From: Pseudomonas kielensis
Lineage (GTDB): Bacteria > Pseudomonadota > Gammaproteobacteria > Pseudomonadales > Pseudomonadaceae
DNA: 64,000 bases
Direction of reading: 5' to 3'
Assembly: GCF_014236655.1 (NCBI RefSeq)
Contig: NZ_JACMYG010000010.1
Location: 1 to 64,000, forward strand
Part shown: positions 9,201-17,907 of the stretch, in pieces
How the letters are laid out: every line of letters starts with the position of its first letter
Position numbering within the stretch: position 1 is the stretch's first letter
The notes under the pieces: model-generated
Told to the model about the DNA's origin: nothing
Database searches by the model: none
What the model saw: the letters and a program-made list of their open reading frames with translations, nothing else
Made by a program: the position numbers and the translations under genes

Positions 9201-10784
9201 ACCCAATTCATCGATGCCAGCGATGCGACGGATCTTGCACTCCAGCGCAATCAGCGGCAGCAGGGCCCGCAGTTGGTTGATGTAAAAATGCTGCTGCAAG
9301 GGCGCTTGCAGCGGATCATCGATCAGTTTGTCTTTGATCAATCGGGGGTACGCCTCGCCGACGTCCACCGCGCTCGCCATTTTCGTCAGGTAGGCGACGT
9401 TCAGCCAATCAGGCAGCGGCTGCGTCGGCTTGAACCTGAGGGTTGCCTGGTACGGTGCGCTGTTGTGCACGGCGTACTCGCCCAGTGTTTCAGTGTGGAC
9501 GTCGAACGGGTTGGGCAGCGTCAAGCCACCGGACTCGAAACTGTTGGTGACGGTGATCTCGAGGCTGTCCAGCGGCAGTCCGGCGGCGCCGGGTTGATCG
9601 GCAATGATTGCGTCACGCAGGCGGTCCTGGGCATAGGTCGTCAGGGGCAGAATCCGGAACAGCCTCTTTTCATTCTGTTTGTACAGTTTGCCCAGCGCGT
9701 TGACGGATTGACTGTACTGATTCAGGTCGGCAACCGAAGCACCGAACAGCCAATCGGGTATTGAGTCATCAAGGTCAATGAGCGCCTTTTTCTCCTCAAC
9801 GCTGGCCTGTTCCACCAGAGGGTTTGAATCGATGTGCTCGTCCGCCTCGCTCGCGAGGCTTGCCTGGGTGATGGTGCCAATGGCATCGAGCTGGTTGGTG
9901 ATCAACGCCCAGGCCATATGATCGAAAAAATTTCCCTCGGGCTCGAACAACCGCCATTTCAGGTTTCGCACAGGGGTTTGTGTCTCGATGCGATCCGGTA
10001 ACGAAGCCCCCAGCTGCTCCAGGGAGTCGAACGTTTCATAACCGTATTCAACGGTGTACATCATCACCAGATCGCGCTGTTGATAGCGCCCTGTGATCAC
10101 GCAGGCACCCACCAGTCTCAAATGTTGGGTGTTGCCTTGGGCGTCGACCGAGTCAATGTCGATCAGGCTCACCTGGATAGTCGAAAGCGTTGCATCGTGG
10201 GCCTGACGCTTTTTTTTGTCCGGATGGCGCGAGACGGCCCGGGCCAACTGGCACTGCGCTTCATCCCAGCCTTTGGCGTGTTGCACGTCGAGGGTTTTGC
10301 GCAAGGTATTGGACAGTTCCAGCCAGTGCGGCAGCTGGCGCCCGGTGTCGTTCCAATAGGCCAGTTGGCGCTCGCCGAAGGCAACGAAGAGCAGTGGGGC
10401 GTAGTCATTGAGCAAGCCGGCAACGGCCTCGACACTGATGTCCAGATGCACCACGGGCGAGGCGGGCGGGTTCAATGTCAGGAAGTGCTCGCCTTCGAGA
10501 TAGTTGGCAGTGGTAGCGCTGAAAAATTGCCGGACCAATGCCTGGGTCAGTGATTCGAACCGGGTCGGCATGGCCACGAGCGTACCGTCGATGGGCTGCC
10601 ACTGAGGCGTGCCGATCAGCGTTTGGTCGGGGTCGATATCCCGTTCGGGATACAGCGCCTCCAGCGCCTGGCGCAGCAGTTGAGCGGCCACCTCTTCGAC
10701 GGTGGGACCCCGGCTGGTCTGATGCACGACCTGGCTTTTTTCCAGGAGGGCGTGGGTATCGGTGTTTTCAGTAGGTTCAGTCAT
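6234..10784 (-). CDS. Giant dermonecrotic-toxin-like protein (paralogue 1)
   Basis: Protein of about 1516 residues with no signal peptide. It resembles the very large pseudomonad proteins labelled dermonecrotic toxin / DUF6543; this is my recollection of the family. Marks shared with its upstream neighbour are EPEGNFFDHMAW (about 270), ANMFIIAPRE then GPCLLYRP (about 578), a hydrophobic stretch (about 698-765), WFVDTRLRLR (about 915), a charged coiled-coil-like region (about 931-1030) and a C-terminal block with LWLAHFHYKS...YTAAHLK (about 1449). The start at 10784 has AAGGA eight bases away; an ATG at 10790 sits too close. It follows paralogue 1's neighbour by 28 bp, so the two are probably co-transcribed. 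No catalytic motif or adjacent immunity gene is recognised. Confidence 0.7.
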   Translation of the reverse strand: MTEPTENTDTHALLEKSQVVHQTSRGPTVEEVAAQLLRQALEALYPERDIDPDQTLIGTPQWQPIDGTLVAMPTRFESLTQALVRQFFSATTANYLEGEHFLTLNPPASPVVHLDISVEAVAGLLNDYAPLLFVAFGERQLAYWNDTGRQLPHWLELSNTLRKTLDVQHAKGWDEAQCQLARAVSRHPDKKKRQAHDATLSTIQVSLIDIDSVDAQGNTQHLRLVGACVITGRYQQRDLVMMYTVEYGYETFDSLEQLGASLPDRIETQTPVRNLKWRLFEPEGNFFDHMAWALITNQLDAIGTITQASLASEADEHIDSNPLVEQASVEEKKALIDLDDSIPDWLFGASVADLNQYSQSVNALGKLYKQNEKRLFRILPLTTYAQDRLRDAIIADQPGAAGLPLDSLEITVTNSFESGGLTLPNPFDVHTETLGEYAVHNSAPYQATLRFKPTQPLPDWLNVAYLTKMASAVDVGEAYPRLIKDKLIDDPLQAPLQQHFYINQLRALLPLIALECKIRRIAGIDELGCLYVREWLNPTPGHPQPVLTRPLTFVQSGQTNGDTVANMFIIAPREPAAGPCLLYRPLFDPPLLQFPSAQNLLYALHQPGALRDSVLAWLPDSDIAFKYAQYTFPVGLPSPWLAAQLLAEPWTSVDWTGPVELASQALDGDIFPVLFKTHALAMAELSDRQSLSNAQRRWALLCDSGWALFNVAANFLSGPAGAAVWVWQSISEIEQVLDAHQRGDAQAQWSAVADMLLNLSMILAHHAATRRKTGPRTESAPLRVHDRLPKTTTPAATKPAAPVVTLIPTPMTGELASRHYSSLAASGSVPHRSPSALVAFLSTLSVPAPDITSPVTQTLLHDTAELYRLGAKTYAQVGERWYCVIEHEDGQIQIVDPHTPSKTGPLLSPTQQGRWFVDTRLRLRAGAGGTSLRSQLKAQRKAKEQQKKQLGVELENFKRQEAPNNAALKKAQTELEGSTGQAREQATERYLIQVEKLIGDYDQALKNLEQWRIHGASEGYLNDLQRMTIELQKNLALWFALKRNAYATLTHRLAQDAAIDTSALFEAHVQGVREALALSQEIVARLHISQTSLQRIEAVGRAGMTTAQSLRKLLPVFTQWDLKSNEIGMSHEVCMRGTATENAEPAREAVGALIIEAATATHRHTALIRTPDDGETSVHRIDTLSRLIDVYVDTDQRLKDLPQEYPDKVEPTELERVSTLIGEFRQLAQDQLAALLPESGTSAVPVASKPAVAGPSRPAGKVTKSRPRDPAPAKPSTPSQPLLEEILPTRKSPSAVSELDDIDVINHALTLNEDVQGFIDRTRKDAAKPNRIPADMQDLFDLQAQRLEHMAVKVDHVLERMRASGGVRLPVGNLSSELKGAAVRLRAQGIDTRTRLLKERPPRQAYVQWLLDNNQVRIVRNPQGRIKTKKRQDYFQEYQVLDMTDKDQPLWLAHFHYKSPEAPLEDYTAAHLKIADEHLQQFTAERRKALTTLMPIDYVLRRISDPSLFFGLETQA

Positions 10785-10812
10785 CGTCATTTTCCTTTTT
10801 GACGTCCGGGAC

Positions 10813-13800
10813 TTACGAAAAGAACAGTGAGTGCGCCAGGTGGGGGCTGATCTCGCTGCGATAGATGGCGATCATCTGGGCGCTGCTGGCCGTGCGCACG
10901 TCCAATGCACCGGCCAGAAATCGCTGATCGCGCAGTTTCAGGTGGGCGGCGGTGAACGCATTGAGCGGCGCGTCCTGGCTGGGGTAGTGGAAGTGCGCGT
11001 ACCACAGGGTTTGCCCGCCGCGGCGCTCGCGAATCTCATACTCCTGCAAGTAATCCCGACGCGGGCCTTTGAGCCGGCGTCGTTGCCCCCCCGACACAAT
11101 GTCGATTTCATTCTTGGCGAGTAGCCATTCGATACGGGCGGCTGTGGGGGGTTGCTGTTTGATCATCTCGACCCGTATCCGGTAACCCTCGGCGTTCAGT
11201 CGATCGCGTGCCGCGTTGAGTTCCGCGATTTCGGACGCCGGCTTGCCGGTGCTGTTGGCGTTGATCCGGGCCTGCTCCAGATTCCTGGCAGCCTCGTCGA
11301 GCAGGTCGGCTTTGCGTTGGAACAGTTCCTCGATTTCTACGGGGATGCGTCCCGGTTTTTTCGCGCTCGCTTCGGTTTGCCGAATGAAGCTTTCCACGCC
11401 ATCAAGCAGTGTCCGGCCTTGGGCGATCTGCGCCGGGAGATCGGGTAGTTGTACGGTCGGGCGACGACGCCTGGGCTGTACTCGCTCAACCCAGACCCCG
11501 GGTGTTTTTTCGTGAAAGGTGGCAATCACGTCGCCGGTCATGGGCGCTTTCACATCCAGCAATATCGGTTGTCCCGGTGCCGAGGGGCGGAGTTCGCCCA
11601 CGACCGTGCCGCGAAAGCGGGTCTTGATCACCCGTTTGCGCGACACGGGCGCCGGTCTTGAAGGGCCGGGCCGGGGCTCCAGTGGCAGTTGCTCACGGAG
11701 CAACTGCGCCAGGTAACCCTCGGTGGCCTGCTGGAACTCGCTGACCCGCATCCGCAGGTGTTTGAAGGGTTGCTCCAGCACCGCGTCCTTGTGGTCGAGG
11801 GCGAAGTCTTCGAGTGCCTGGTCGACGGCGGCGAACTGCTCCAACATCCCGCTGAGGCCCTCCGTGCGCTCGCCCGCCACCCAGGCCGTTTCCTCCAGCA
11901 TCAACTCCTGCGAGGTCTGGATCACCAGATTGGTGGTGTCGAGCAGGCGTTCGAATGAGTGTTGAGCGTCGATCAGCGCAGCGTTGGTGGGTGCTTTGAG
12001 GCAGACCTCGCGGGCCAGTGAGACCTGAAGCGCCTTGAGATCGTTAAGGCTGAACCTGGGCAATTTTGCCTGATAGGTGCTGATGACCTGCGCAGCGTTA
12101 CGGCCCAGTCGACTCAACTCCTGGAAACGCGCGTGAGCAAACTCGATTTTGCCGATCATCTCCTCGCTCAGGTCGATCATTTTCCGGTAGGTTGCGCGCT
12201 CGGCAGCCCCCGCTGTCGTTTCTTCGGCCTCAAGCAACGCCAGGGTTTGCGACAGGGTCTGGGCGAAGACGGGACTGCGCTGATCGAGCCATGTCTGGTT
12301 GAAGAACAGCTGGGTGCCGAGCATTTCGACCATGGCCGCTCGGTAGTTGGGCACCGTGTCGAGCAGGTTCAGCGATTTCAGCTGTTCGATGGGTGTGGTG
12401 TACTCCTGGGTCCGACGCTCGAGCGTCTCAAGAAACTGCGTTTGCGCTGCCAGGCGTGCATCACCGCTGAGCGGCTTCATGGCGTTGTGAGCGTCCTTGA
12501 GCTCGGTGCTCGCCCGTTCCCGCTCGTTATCAAATTCGGCCAGTTGCTTTTTGAGTTCGGTGACGCGCGCTCGGTTTTTCTGTTTCAGCGCCTGGCGCCG
12601 ACTCGATAAACCGCCACCCCGCAGGCGCAAGCGGGTATCGATGAACCACTCGCCGCGGGCATTGCGGATCAACCCGGGACCGCTGCGCACAGGGGACTGT
12701 CGAGTGTCGATAATCTCGACGTCGCCCGTGTCCTTGACGGCCACTTTGAACCAGCGTTCACCCACAGGTACGTAGTGCTGGTTCCCGTGACGGTAGAGCC
12801 CGCGATGAACCGTGTTTTCAGCGACAGGTCCGGTGAGGTGATCGGGCCGGGTGATTGCGAAGCGATCCAGGGCTTTGCTCAGGTTCAGGGCGGCGTCGGT
12901 GGCTACGGATGTGCGGTGTTGTGCAGGATGTTCGCCGATGACATCAGGCTGTTGAACAAGGCTCATGCGGGCGGTTGCCGGTTTTTCCTGGGCCTCGGTT
13001 GCTCGGGTTGCGGGCGTCTTTTCTTCGATTCGGCGGGCCGTCGGTTTGCGTGTGCTGGCGTGGTGGGCGAGGACCATGGCCAGGGTCAGCAACAGATCGG
13101 TCAGGGCGGTTTTCTGTTGTGCGCTGTTGCCGGTATCCGCGGCATCGACGGTTTGTTGGACGTCATCGAGCACTTGCCAGATCCAGGCGGCTGTCCCGAC
13201 CGTTCGGCCAAGAAAGGGCAACGCTGCGTTGAGCATCAACCAGGCAGCACGCTTGAAGCTGTCCCAGCGATTCTGCGCGTTGGACACCGATTGTCGTTGT
13301 GCCAGTTCTACCAGCGCGTTGACGTTGGCCTTGAACAGCGTGGCCAGGTAATCGCCGGCCAGGACCCGAGAACCCAGGGCCAACGTGCCACCCATCTGCA
13401 AGGGGGTCAGAGGGTCGGCCAGGAGTTGTGAAAGGGTCCAGACCGAAGGCCGGTCTCCGGTGAACACGTAGTTGGTGTAATTGGCGCGCGCCGCGTCCGG
13501 CAGCCAGGCGAGTACGTCTCGGCGCAGTGTCGGGGAATGCTTGATGGCATAAATCAGGTTGGCCGGCGTCGGGTGCTGGCTCAGGGGCCGCTCGCGCATG
13601 GGGCGGTACAGCAGGCATGGCCCCTTATCCATCTGCCGAGGCCCGATCACGAACATGTTGGCCACTTCGTCGGTCGAGTTTCCAATGCGCCAACCGGGTG
13701 TGAAAGCCAGTGGGCGAATGACGATCTCCTGGCCATCGACCCAGCGATTGGCGTCGAGTACCTGAACCACGGCGGCGACGTAGCGGTAACCCAGCTCATC

Positions 13801-15393
13801 GATACCGGCCTGCGCGCGTATCTTCTGTTGCAAGGCCTGCAGCGGCAGCTCGACGCGAAGGTGGCTGGTGAACAGGTTCTGGCGCCGCAAGCTGTCCAGC
13901 GGATCGTCGAGCAGTTTGCTTTTGATCAGGGCCGGGTAGGTCTTGCCGATGTCGACACTGACGATCAGCGCCTCCAGGTAACTCACCGTCATCCAGTCGG
14001 GCAGTGCCTTGGCGCTGGCGCTGCGCACGGACTTGTTGCCCAACGGCAACGCAATCAGATTCTGCAGCGCCAGGTCGACCAGGCTCAGGGTGGTGCGCTC
14101 AGGCTCCGCCAGCGGCGTAAAGCTGCCCCAGACCACCACGCTGTCGACCACGATTTCGATGTCTGCCAGGTTCAGTCCTGCGGCATCGGCATGTTCTGTG
14201 AGCATGGCATCGCGCAGCTTTTCCAGGGCGAACTCGCGGATTGGCTTGATACCGTCCTGAAAGGACTGTCCGGCGTTTTGCTCCTGTACGGTTACCAGGT
14301 CCAACAGGTGACGGCTGTAAGCACTGAGGTCTCGGGATGAGGCGTGGGCCATCCAGTCCGGCAGTGCTTGCTCGACCCGATTGAATCGCGAAGGTGCCTG
14401 TTTGTCCGTCGGGTCGAGTTCGTTTTGCGTACGGCTGATGTGGGGGGCCAGGTCAGGATTCGGGGTTTGGCGATTGTTCGCCAGCGCGCCAATCGAATCG
14501 GCCTGCAGGGCAATCAGGTTGCACGCCAGATGGTCGAAGTAATTGCCTTCGGGCTCTATCAATCGCCATTGCAGGGCATTGCCCGGTGTCGACTCATCGA
14601 CGTATGCCTGCAAGGACTCGCCTAGTTCCTCCAGGGAGTCGTATGCCTGGAACCCACTGGTGATGCTGTGACTGAGAATTAAAGTGCGGTTGCCCAGCGT
14701 TCCAATGAGTACCGCCATGTCGAGAATGTTGAGGTGGTTGGCAACCCCCTCATCCAGATAGTCCAGGTCGATCAGGCACGCACGCGACCGATAACGGTCG
14801 TGAAGCGCGCGGGTAGTCTTTTCCGGGTAGGCGAACAGGTTGCGGGCCATCGCACACAGATCGTTGCTCCATTTTGGGTGGGTATGGGTGTTCCAGAACC
14901 CGCGCAGGGATTTGGACAATTCTTTCCAGCGCGGTGCCGAGGCACTGGTGAACTGGTTCCAGTAATCGACCTGCTGTTCTTGAAACGCGACAAACAGCAG
15001 CGGCACCAACTCGTTCAGCATCTGCCCGATGGCGTCAATGCGCACGGGCAGTTGAGCGGGCGTCTGCTCCAGAGGATGCAGGGTGAGGTAGTGCTCGCCA
15101 TCGAGGTAGACCACCGGCGAACCCGCTACGCCGTGGCGTACCAGGGCATCGGTCAGCGATTCGAAATGTCGCGGACCGGGGACGACGGCATGATCGTGCG
15201 AGGTCCAGGTCGGTGTGACCACCATCGCCAGTTGAGGGTCGATAGACAGTTGCGGGTACAGGGTTTTCAAGGCGGGTTGCAGGGCGTGGGTGGCGACTTC
15301 CCGGATCGAGGGGCCGGCCACCAATTGGGTGAGCAGGGCATCTTGATCGGGTGGAAGGTCGGGTACAGAAGGGGGGGTGGAAGCTTCAGTCAT
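10813..15393 (-). CDS. Giant dermonecrotic-toxin-like protein (paralogue 2)
   Basis: Protein of about 1526 residues, collinear with its downstream paralogue over nearly its whole length. It shows EPEGNYFDHLAC, ANMFVIGPRQ, GPCLLYRP (about 590), AAWIWQVLDDVQQ, GEWFIDTRLRLR, a coiled-coil-like region (about 934-1000) and the terminal LWYAHFHYPSQDAPLN...FTAAHLK block (about 1462). It also keeps a segment (about 1251-1312) with FRGTVVGEL and GVWVERVQP, which paralogue 1 lacks. The start at 15393 has AAGGA at ideal spacing; the longer frame to 15453 has no support. It is the first gene of the pair. A toxin or effector role is inferred from family resemblance; secretion route and target are unknown. 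Confidence 0.7.
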   Translation of the reverse strand: MTEASTPPSVPDLPPDQDALLTQLVAGPSIREVATHALQPALKTLYPQLSIDPQLAMVVTPTWTSHDHAVVPGPRHFESLTDALVRHGVAGSPVVYLDGEHYLTLHPLEQTPAQLPVRIDAIGQMLNELVPLLFVAFQEQQVDYWNQFTSASAPRWKELSKSLRGFWNTHTHPKWSNDLCAMARNLFAYPEKTTRALHDRYRSRACLIDLDYLDEGVANHLNILDMAVLIGTLGNRTLILSHSITSGFQAYDSLEELGESLQAYVDESTPGNALQWRLIEPEGNYFDHLACNLIALQADSIGALANNRQTPNPDLAPHISRTQNELDPTDKQAPSRFNRVEQALPDWMAHASSRDLSAYSRHLLDLVTVQEQNAGQSFQDGIKPIREFALEKLRDAMLTEHADAAGLNLADIEIVVDSVVVWGSFTPLAEPERTTLSLVDLALQNLIALPLGNKSVRSASAKALPDWMTVSYLEALIVSVDIGKTYPALIKSKLLDDPLDSLRRQNLFTSHLRVELPLQALQQKIRAQAGIDELGYRYVAAVVQVLDANRWVDGQEIVIRPLAFTPGWRIGNSTDEVANMFVIGPRQMDKGPCLLYRPMRERPLSQHPTPANLIYAIKHSPTLRRDVLAWLPDAARANYTNYVFTGDRPSVWTLSQLLADPLTPLQMGGTLALGSRVLAGDYLATLFKANVNALVELAQRQSVSNAQNRWDSFKRAAWLMLNAALPFLGRTVGTAAWIWQVLDDVQQTVDAADTGNSAQQKTALTDLLLTLAMVLAHHASTRKPTARRIEEKTPATRATEAQEKPATARMSLVQQPDVIGEHPAQHRTSVATDAALNLSKALDRFAITRPDHLTGPVAENTVHRGLYRHGNQHYVPVGERWFKVAVKDTGDVEIIDTRQSPVRSGPGLIRNARGEWFIDTRLRLRGGGLSSRRQALKQKNRARVTELKKQLAEFDNERERASTELKDAHNAMKPLSGDARLAAQTQFLETLERRTQEYTTPIEQLKSLNLLDTVPNYRAAMVEMLGTQLFFNQTWLDQRSPVFAQTLSQTLALLEAEETTAGAAERATYRKMIDLSEEMIGKIEFAHARFQELSRLGRNAAQVISTYQAKLPRFSLNDLKALQVSLAREVCLKAPTNAALIDAQHSFERLLDTTNLVIQTSQELMLEETAWVAGERTEGLSGMLEQFAAVDQALEDFALDHKDAVLEQPFKHLRMRVSEFQQATEGYLAQLLREQLPLEPRPGPSRPAPVSRKRVIKTRFRGTVVGELRPSAPGQPILLDVKAPMTGDVIATFHEKTPGVWVERVQPRRRRPTVQLPDLPAQIAQGRTLLDGVESFIRQTEASAKKPGRIPVEIEELFQRKADLLDEAARNLEQARINANSTGKPASEIAELNAARDRLNAEGYRIRVEMIKQQPPTAARIEWLLAKNEIDIVSGGQRRRLKGPRRDYLQEYEIRERRGGQTLWYAHFHYPSQDAPLNAFTAAHLKLRDQRFLAGALDVRTASSAQMIAIYRSEISPHLAHSLFFS

Positions 15394-15500
15394 GGTCACG
15401 TCCTTGTGGGGGCAGCAGGCACCCTGGAGGGGTGGGTGCGCGATCCATTGCAAGGTAGTGACGGGCAGGGCGGCATAGGCGGTAAAGAAGTATCGCGGGC

Positions 15501-15528
15501 AAAAAAAGACCTGCGCGAGCGCAGGTCT
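15501..15528 (-). terminator. Rho-independent terminator of the deacetylase gene
   Basis: A perfect stem (AGACCTGCG, loop CGAG, complement) is followed on the minus strand by seven T residues. It lies about 54 bases past the deacetylase stop, and separates that gene from the giant paralogue pair further left. Confidence 0.9.
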
Positions 15529-15581
15529 GGTACCGGCAAGAGCCAGTCGGCTTTGAACCCTCTTATTGGATTACTTGCGCT

Positions 15582-16610
15582 TCAAGCGCTTTCAAAACCT
15601 TGCAGAACGTTCACGGCGTTGATGCCGATTTCTTCGACCGCGTAACCGCCCTCCATGACGAACAGGGTCGGCACGCCGAGCTTGGCGATACGTTTGCCCA
15701 TGGCCAGGTAGTCCGGGCTGTCGAGCTTGAACTGCGAGATCGGGTCATCCTTGAAGGTGTCGACACCCAGGGACACGACGACAATGTCGGCGCCGTAGCC
15801 TTCGATCTCTTTGCAGGCCTGTTCCAGCGCCGCGTTCCAGGTGTCCCAGCCGCTACCGGCCGCCAAGGGGTAGTTGAAGTTGAACCCTTCACCCGCGCCT
15901 TCGCCCCGTTCATCGTCGTAGCCGAGAAAGAAAGGAAACTCGGCTTCAGGGTGGCCGTGGATCGAGGTGAATAGCACGTCGCTGCGCGCGTAGAAAATCG
16001 ATTGGGTGCCATTGCCGTGGTGGTAATCAACGTCGAGGATCGCGACCTTTTTGTGGCCTTGGTCGAGGAACGCCTGGGCGGCGATGGCGGCGTTGTTGAG
16101 GTAGCAGTAACCGCCCATCAAGTCGCCCGCGGCGTGGTGTCCCGGTGGTCGGCACAGGGCGAAGGCGCTGTGGGCACCGGCCTGGATGGCTGCCTGTGCG
16201 GTCAGGGCGACCTGTGCAGCGCTATAGGCCGCTTGCCAGGTGCCGGCGGTGATCGGAGCGCCGCCGTCGAAGCTGTAGTAACCGAGCTGGCCGTGCAGGC
16301 TGGTGGGCTTGATTGCACGCAGGGTGCGGGCGGGCCAGGTGTAGGGCAGCAGATCGCCGTCGGTGTTGAACTCGGTCCAGCGCGCCCAGGCGCCCTTGAA
16401 GAAGTCCAGGTAGTCGCGGCTGTGGATGCGCGCGATCGGCTCAAGGCCGAAGTCCTTGGGCGTCTCGACCGGCCCCAGGTTCTGCTGTTGCACCCGTGCC
16501 AGCACGTGGTCGGCGCGTGACGGCATCTCGAAGCAGGGCTTGAGTTGCCCGTCGATCAGTTCGCAACGGCCGTGGTGCAGGTGGTGATCGTCCGAGTAGA
16601 TGGTCAGCAT
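15582..16610 (-). CDS. Histone-deacetylase-family acetylpolyamine amidohydrolase
   Basis: Zinc hydrolase of 342 residues in the arginase/deacetylase superfamily, closest by eye to bacterial acetylpolyamine amidohydrolases (AphA type), which release acetate from acetylputrescine or acetylcadaverine. The start MLTIYSDDHHLHHG is typical. The active site shows RPPGHHA, GGYCYLNNAAIAAQ, the zinc ligands in ILDVDYHHGNGTQ, and the late aspartate in SLGVDTFKDDP. The start at 16610 has GGAG nine bases upstream; the 16646 start lacks one. An AraC gene lies upstream in the same direction with a 159-bp gap and may regulate it. The exact substrate is inferred. Confidence 0.88.
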   Translation of the reverse strand: MLTIYSDDHHLHHGRCELIDGQLKPCFEMPSRADHVLARVQQQNLGPVETPKDFGLEPIARIHSRDYLDFFKGAWARWTEFNTDGDLLPYTWPARTLRAIKPTSLHGQLGYYSFDGGAPITAGTWQAAYSAAQVALTAQAAIQAGAHSAFALCRPPGHHAAGDLMGGYCYLNNAAIAAQAFLDQGHKKVAILDVDYHHGNGTQSIFYARSDVLFTSIHGHPEAEFPFFLGYDDERGEGAGEGFNFNYPLAAGSGWDTWNAALEQACKEIEGYGADIVVVSLGVDTFKDDPISQFKLDSPDYLAMGKRIAKLGVPTLFVMEGGYAVEEIGINAVNVLQGFESA

Positions 16611-16769
16611 GTTGTTGTTCTCCGCAGGGCTGATTCGATTGAACACAGTCTTGCGGCACGCAGGGTTTCAGAGAACGACAGGAAAGGCCAAAAGGGGATT
16701 GATACGGCCAAAAAAGATGACCGAAATTCGCCCCTTGGCAGTGTGGCGGCCGATCGCTCACGACAGTCC

Positions 16770-17762
16770 TCAGGGGCGGAACTGACTCGGCGCGACCCCG
16801 CTCCAGCGCACGAACGCATGGCGGAAGCTGGCGGTTTCGCTGAAGCCCAATGCCTCGGCGATGCGGTAGATCGGCAGTTGGTTTTCGCAGAGCATTTGCT
16901 TGGCCTGCTCGAAGCGCAATTCGTCGAGCAGTTCCTGATAACTGCAGCCCAGGTCCTTGAGGTGGCGGCGCAGGGTGCGCGCCGAGCAATTCATCTGCCC
17001 GGCCAGGCCTTCAAGCCCTGGCGCGGCGTTCAATTGGGCGCTGAGTAATTGCCGGATGCGCCCCAGCCACGCCTGGCGTCCGGTGAATTCCAGGTTCTGC
17101 TTGCGGCAGCGTTCGGCCATGGCCCGGTGGGTGATGACATCGGCCAGCGGCAGTGGCTGCTCCAGCCAGTGTCTGTCGAAGGCAAAGGCCGTGTTGCGCG
17201 CGCCAAAATGCAGAGGGCAGTCGAAGTGCTCGGCGTAGCTGGCTTCATAGTCGGGCGCTGGATGCTCGAAGCGCGCCCCGCGCAGCGGCAACGAATGGCC
17301 CAGCAGGTCATCACAGATGACTTTCAACGAGACCAGGCAAAACTCGGCATTGAACACCGCCATGGTCGGGCTTTCGCGGTAATCGGCCGCGACGAACCAG
17401 ACGCGCTCGCCATCCTCCTCCAGGCTCAGCTCGAACAGTGTTCCCAGTAGCGCCGGGTAGCGAATGGCCAGGCGCAATGCGTCACCGAAGGTGGCACTGG
17501 TGAGCAGGGCGTAACCGAGGATGCCGTAGCAGGAAACGTGCATTCGCCGGCCCAGTTCCAGGCCGATATCACGCTTGAACGCGACGGCATTGGCACAGAC
17601 CTGCATCTCTTGGGTGGTGGTGATGCGCGTATCTGCCCGGCTCAGGTCCGCGATGCTGATGCCGCTGCCGGCCAGCAGTGCTTCGCTGGACGGGCCTTGG
17701 GCCTTGAACGCGTTGAGCACCAGGGAGACAGCATTGAGCGTGGTGAGGTGGGAGTGCAGCAT
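16770..17762 (-). CDS. AraC-family transcriptional regulator
   Basis: Regulator of 330 residues. The N-terminal two-thirds matches the arabinose-binding-like sensor type seen in OruR/ArgR-like AraC proteins (GYALLTSATFGDALRLAIRY). The C-terminal 100 residues carry two HTH motifs: GLAGQMNCSARTLRRHLKDL and the canonical IAEALGFSETASFRHAFVRW followed by GVAPSQFR. It precedes the acetylpolyamine amidohydrolase gene on the same strand and may control it; the inducer is unknown. The asparaginase gene lies 145 bp upstream on the same strand, with a REP pair between. Confidence 0.88.
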   Translation of the reverse strand: MLHSHLTTLNAVSLVLNAFKAQGPSSEALLAGSGISIADLSRADTRITTTQEMQVCANAVAFKRDIGLELGRRMHVSCYGILGYALLTSATFGDALRLAIRYPALLGTLFELSLEEDGERVWFVAADYRESPTMAVFNAEFCLVSLKVICDDLLGHSLPLRGARFEHPAPDYEASYAEHFDCPLHFGARNTAFAFDRHWLEQPLPLADVITHRAMAERCRKQNLEFTGRQAWLGRIRQLLSAQLNAAPGLEGLAGQMNCSARTLRRHLKDLGCSYQELLDELRFEQAKQMLCENQLPIYRIAEALGFSETASFRHAFVRWSGVAPSQFRP

Positions 17763-17825
17763 GGGTAATTCCAGCGATGGGGTACTGGAATAGGCAGCAA
17801 GTTATGTGCCTGGCGACGAACGCCG

Positions 17826-17890
17826 TAGGCGCTGGCTTGCCGGCGAAAGCGCTGTGTCAGGCAACACCGCTATCGCTGGCAAGACAGCTC
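17826..17890. repeat. REP-like inverted pair
   Basis: Two imperfect copies of a GCTGGCTTGCC core face each other (17829-17845 and the complement at 17873-17888) between the asparaginase stop and the AraC start. This is the usual pseudomonad REP doublet layout and may stabilise or end the asparaginase transcript. Confidence 0.55.
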
Positions 17891-17907
17891 TGGGGGTGGG
17901 CGGTGTG

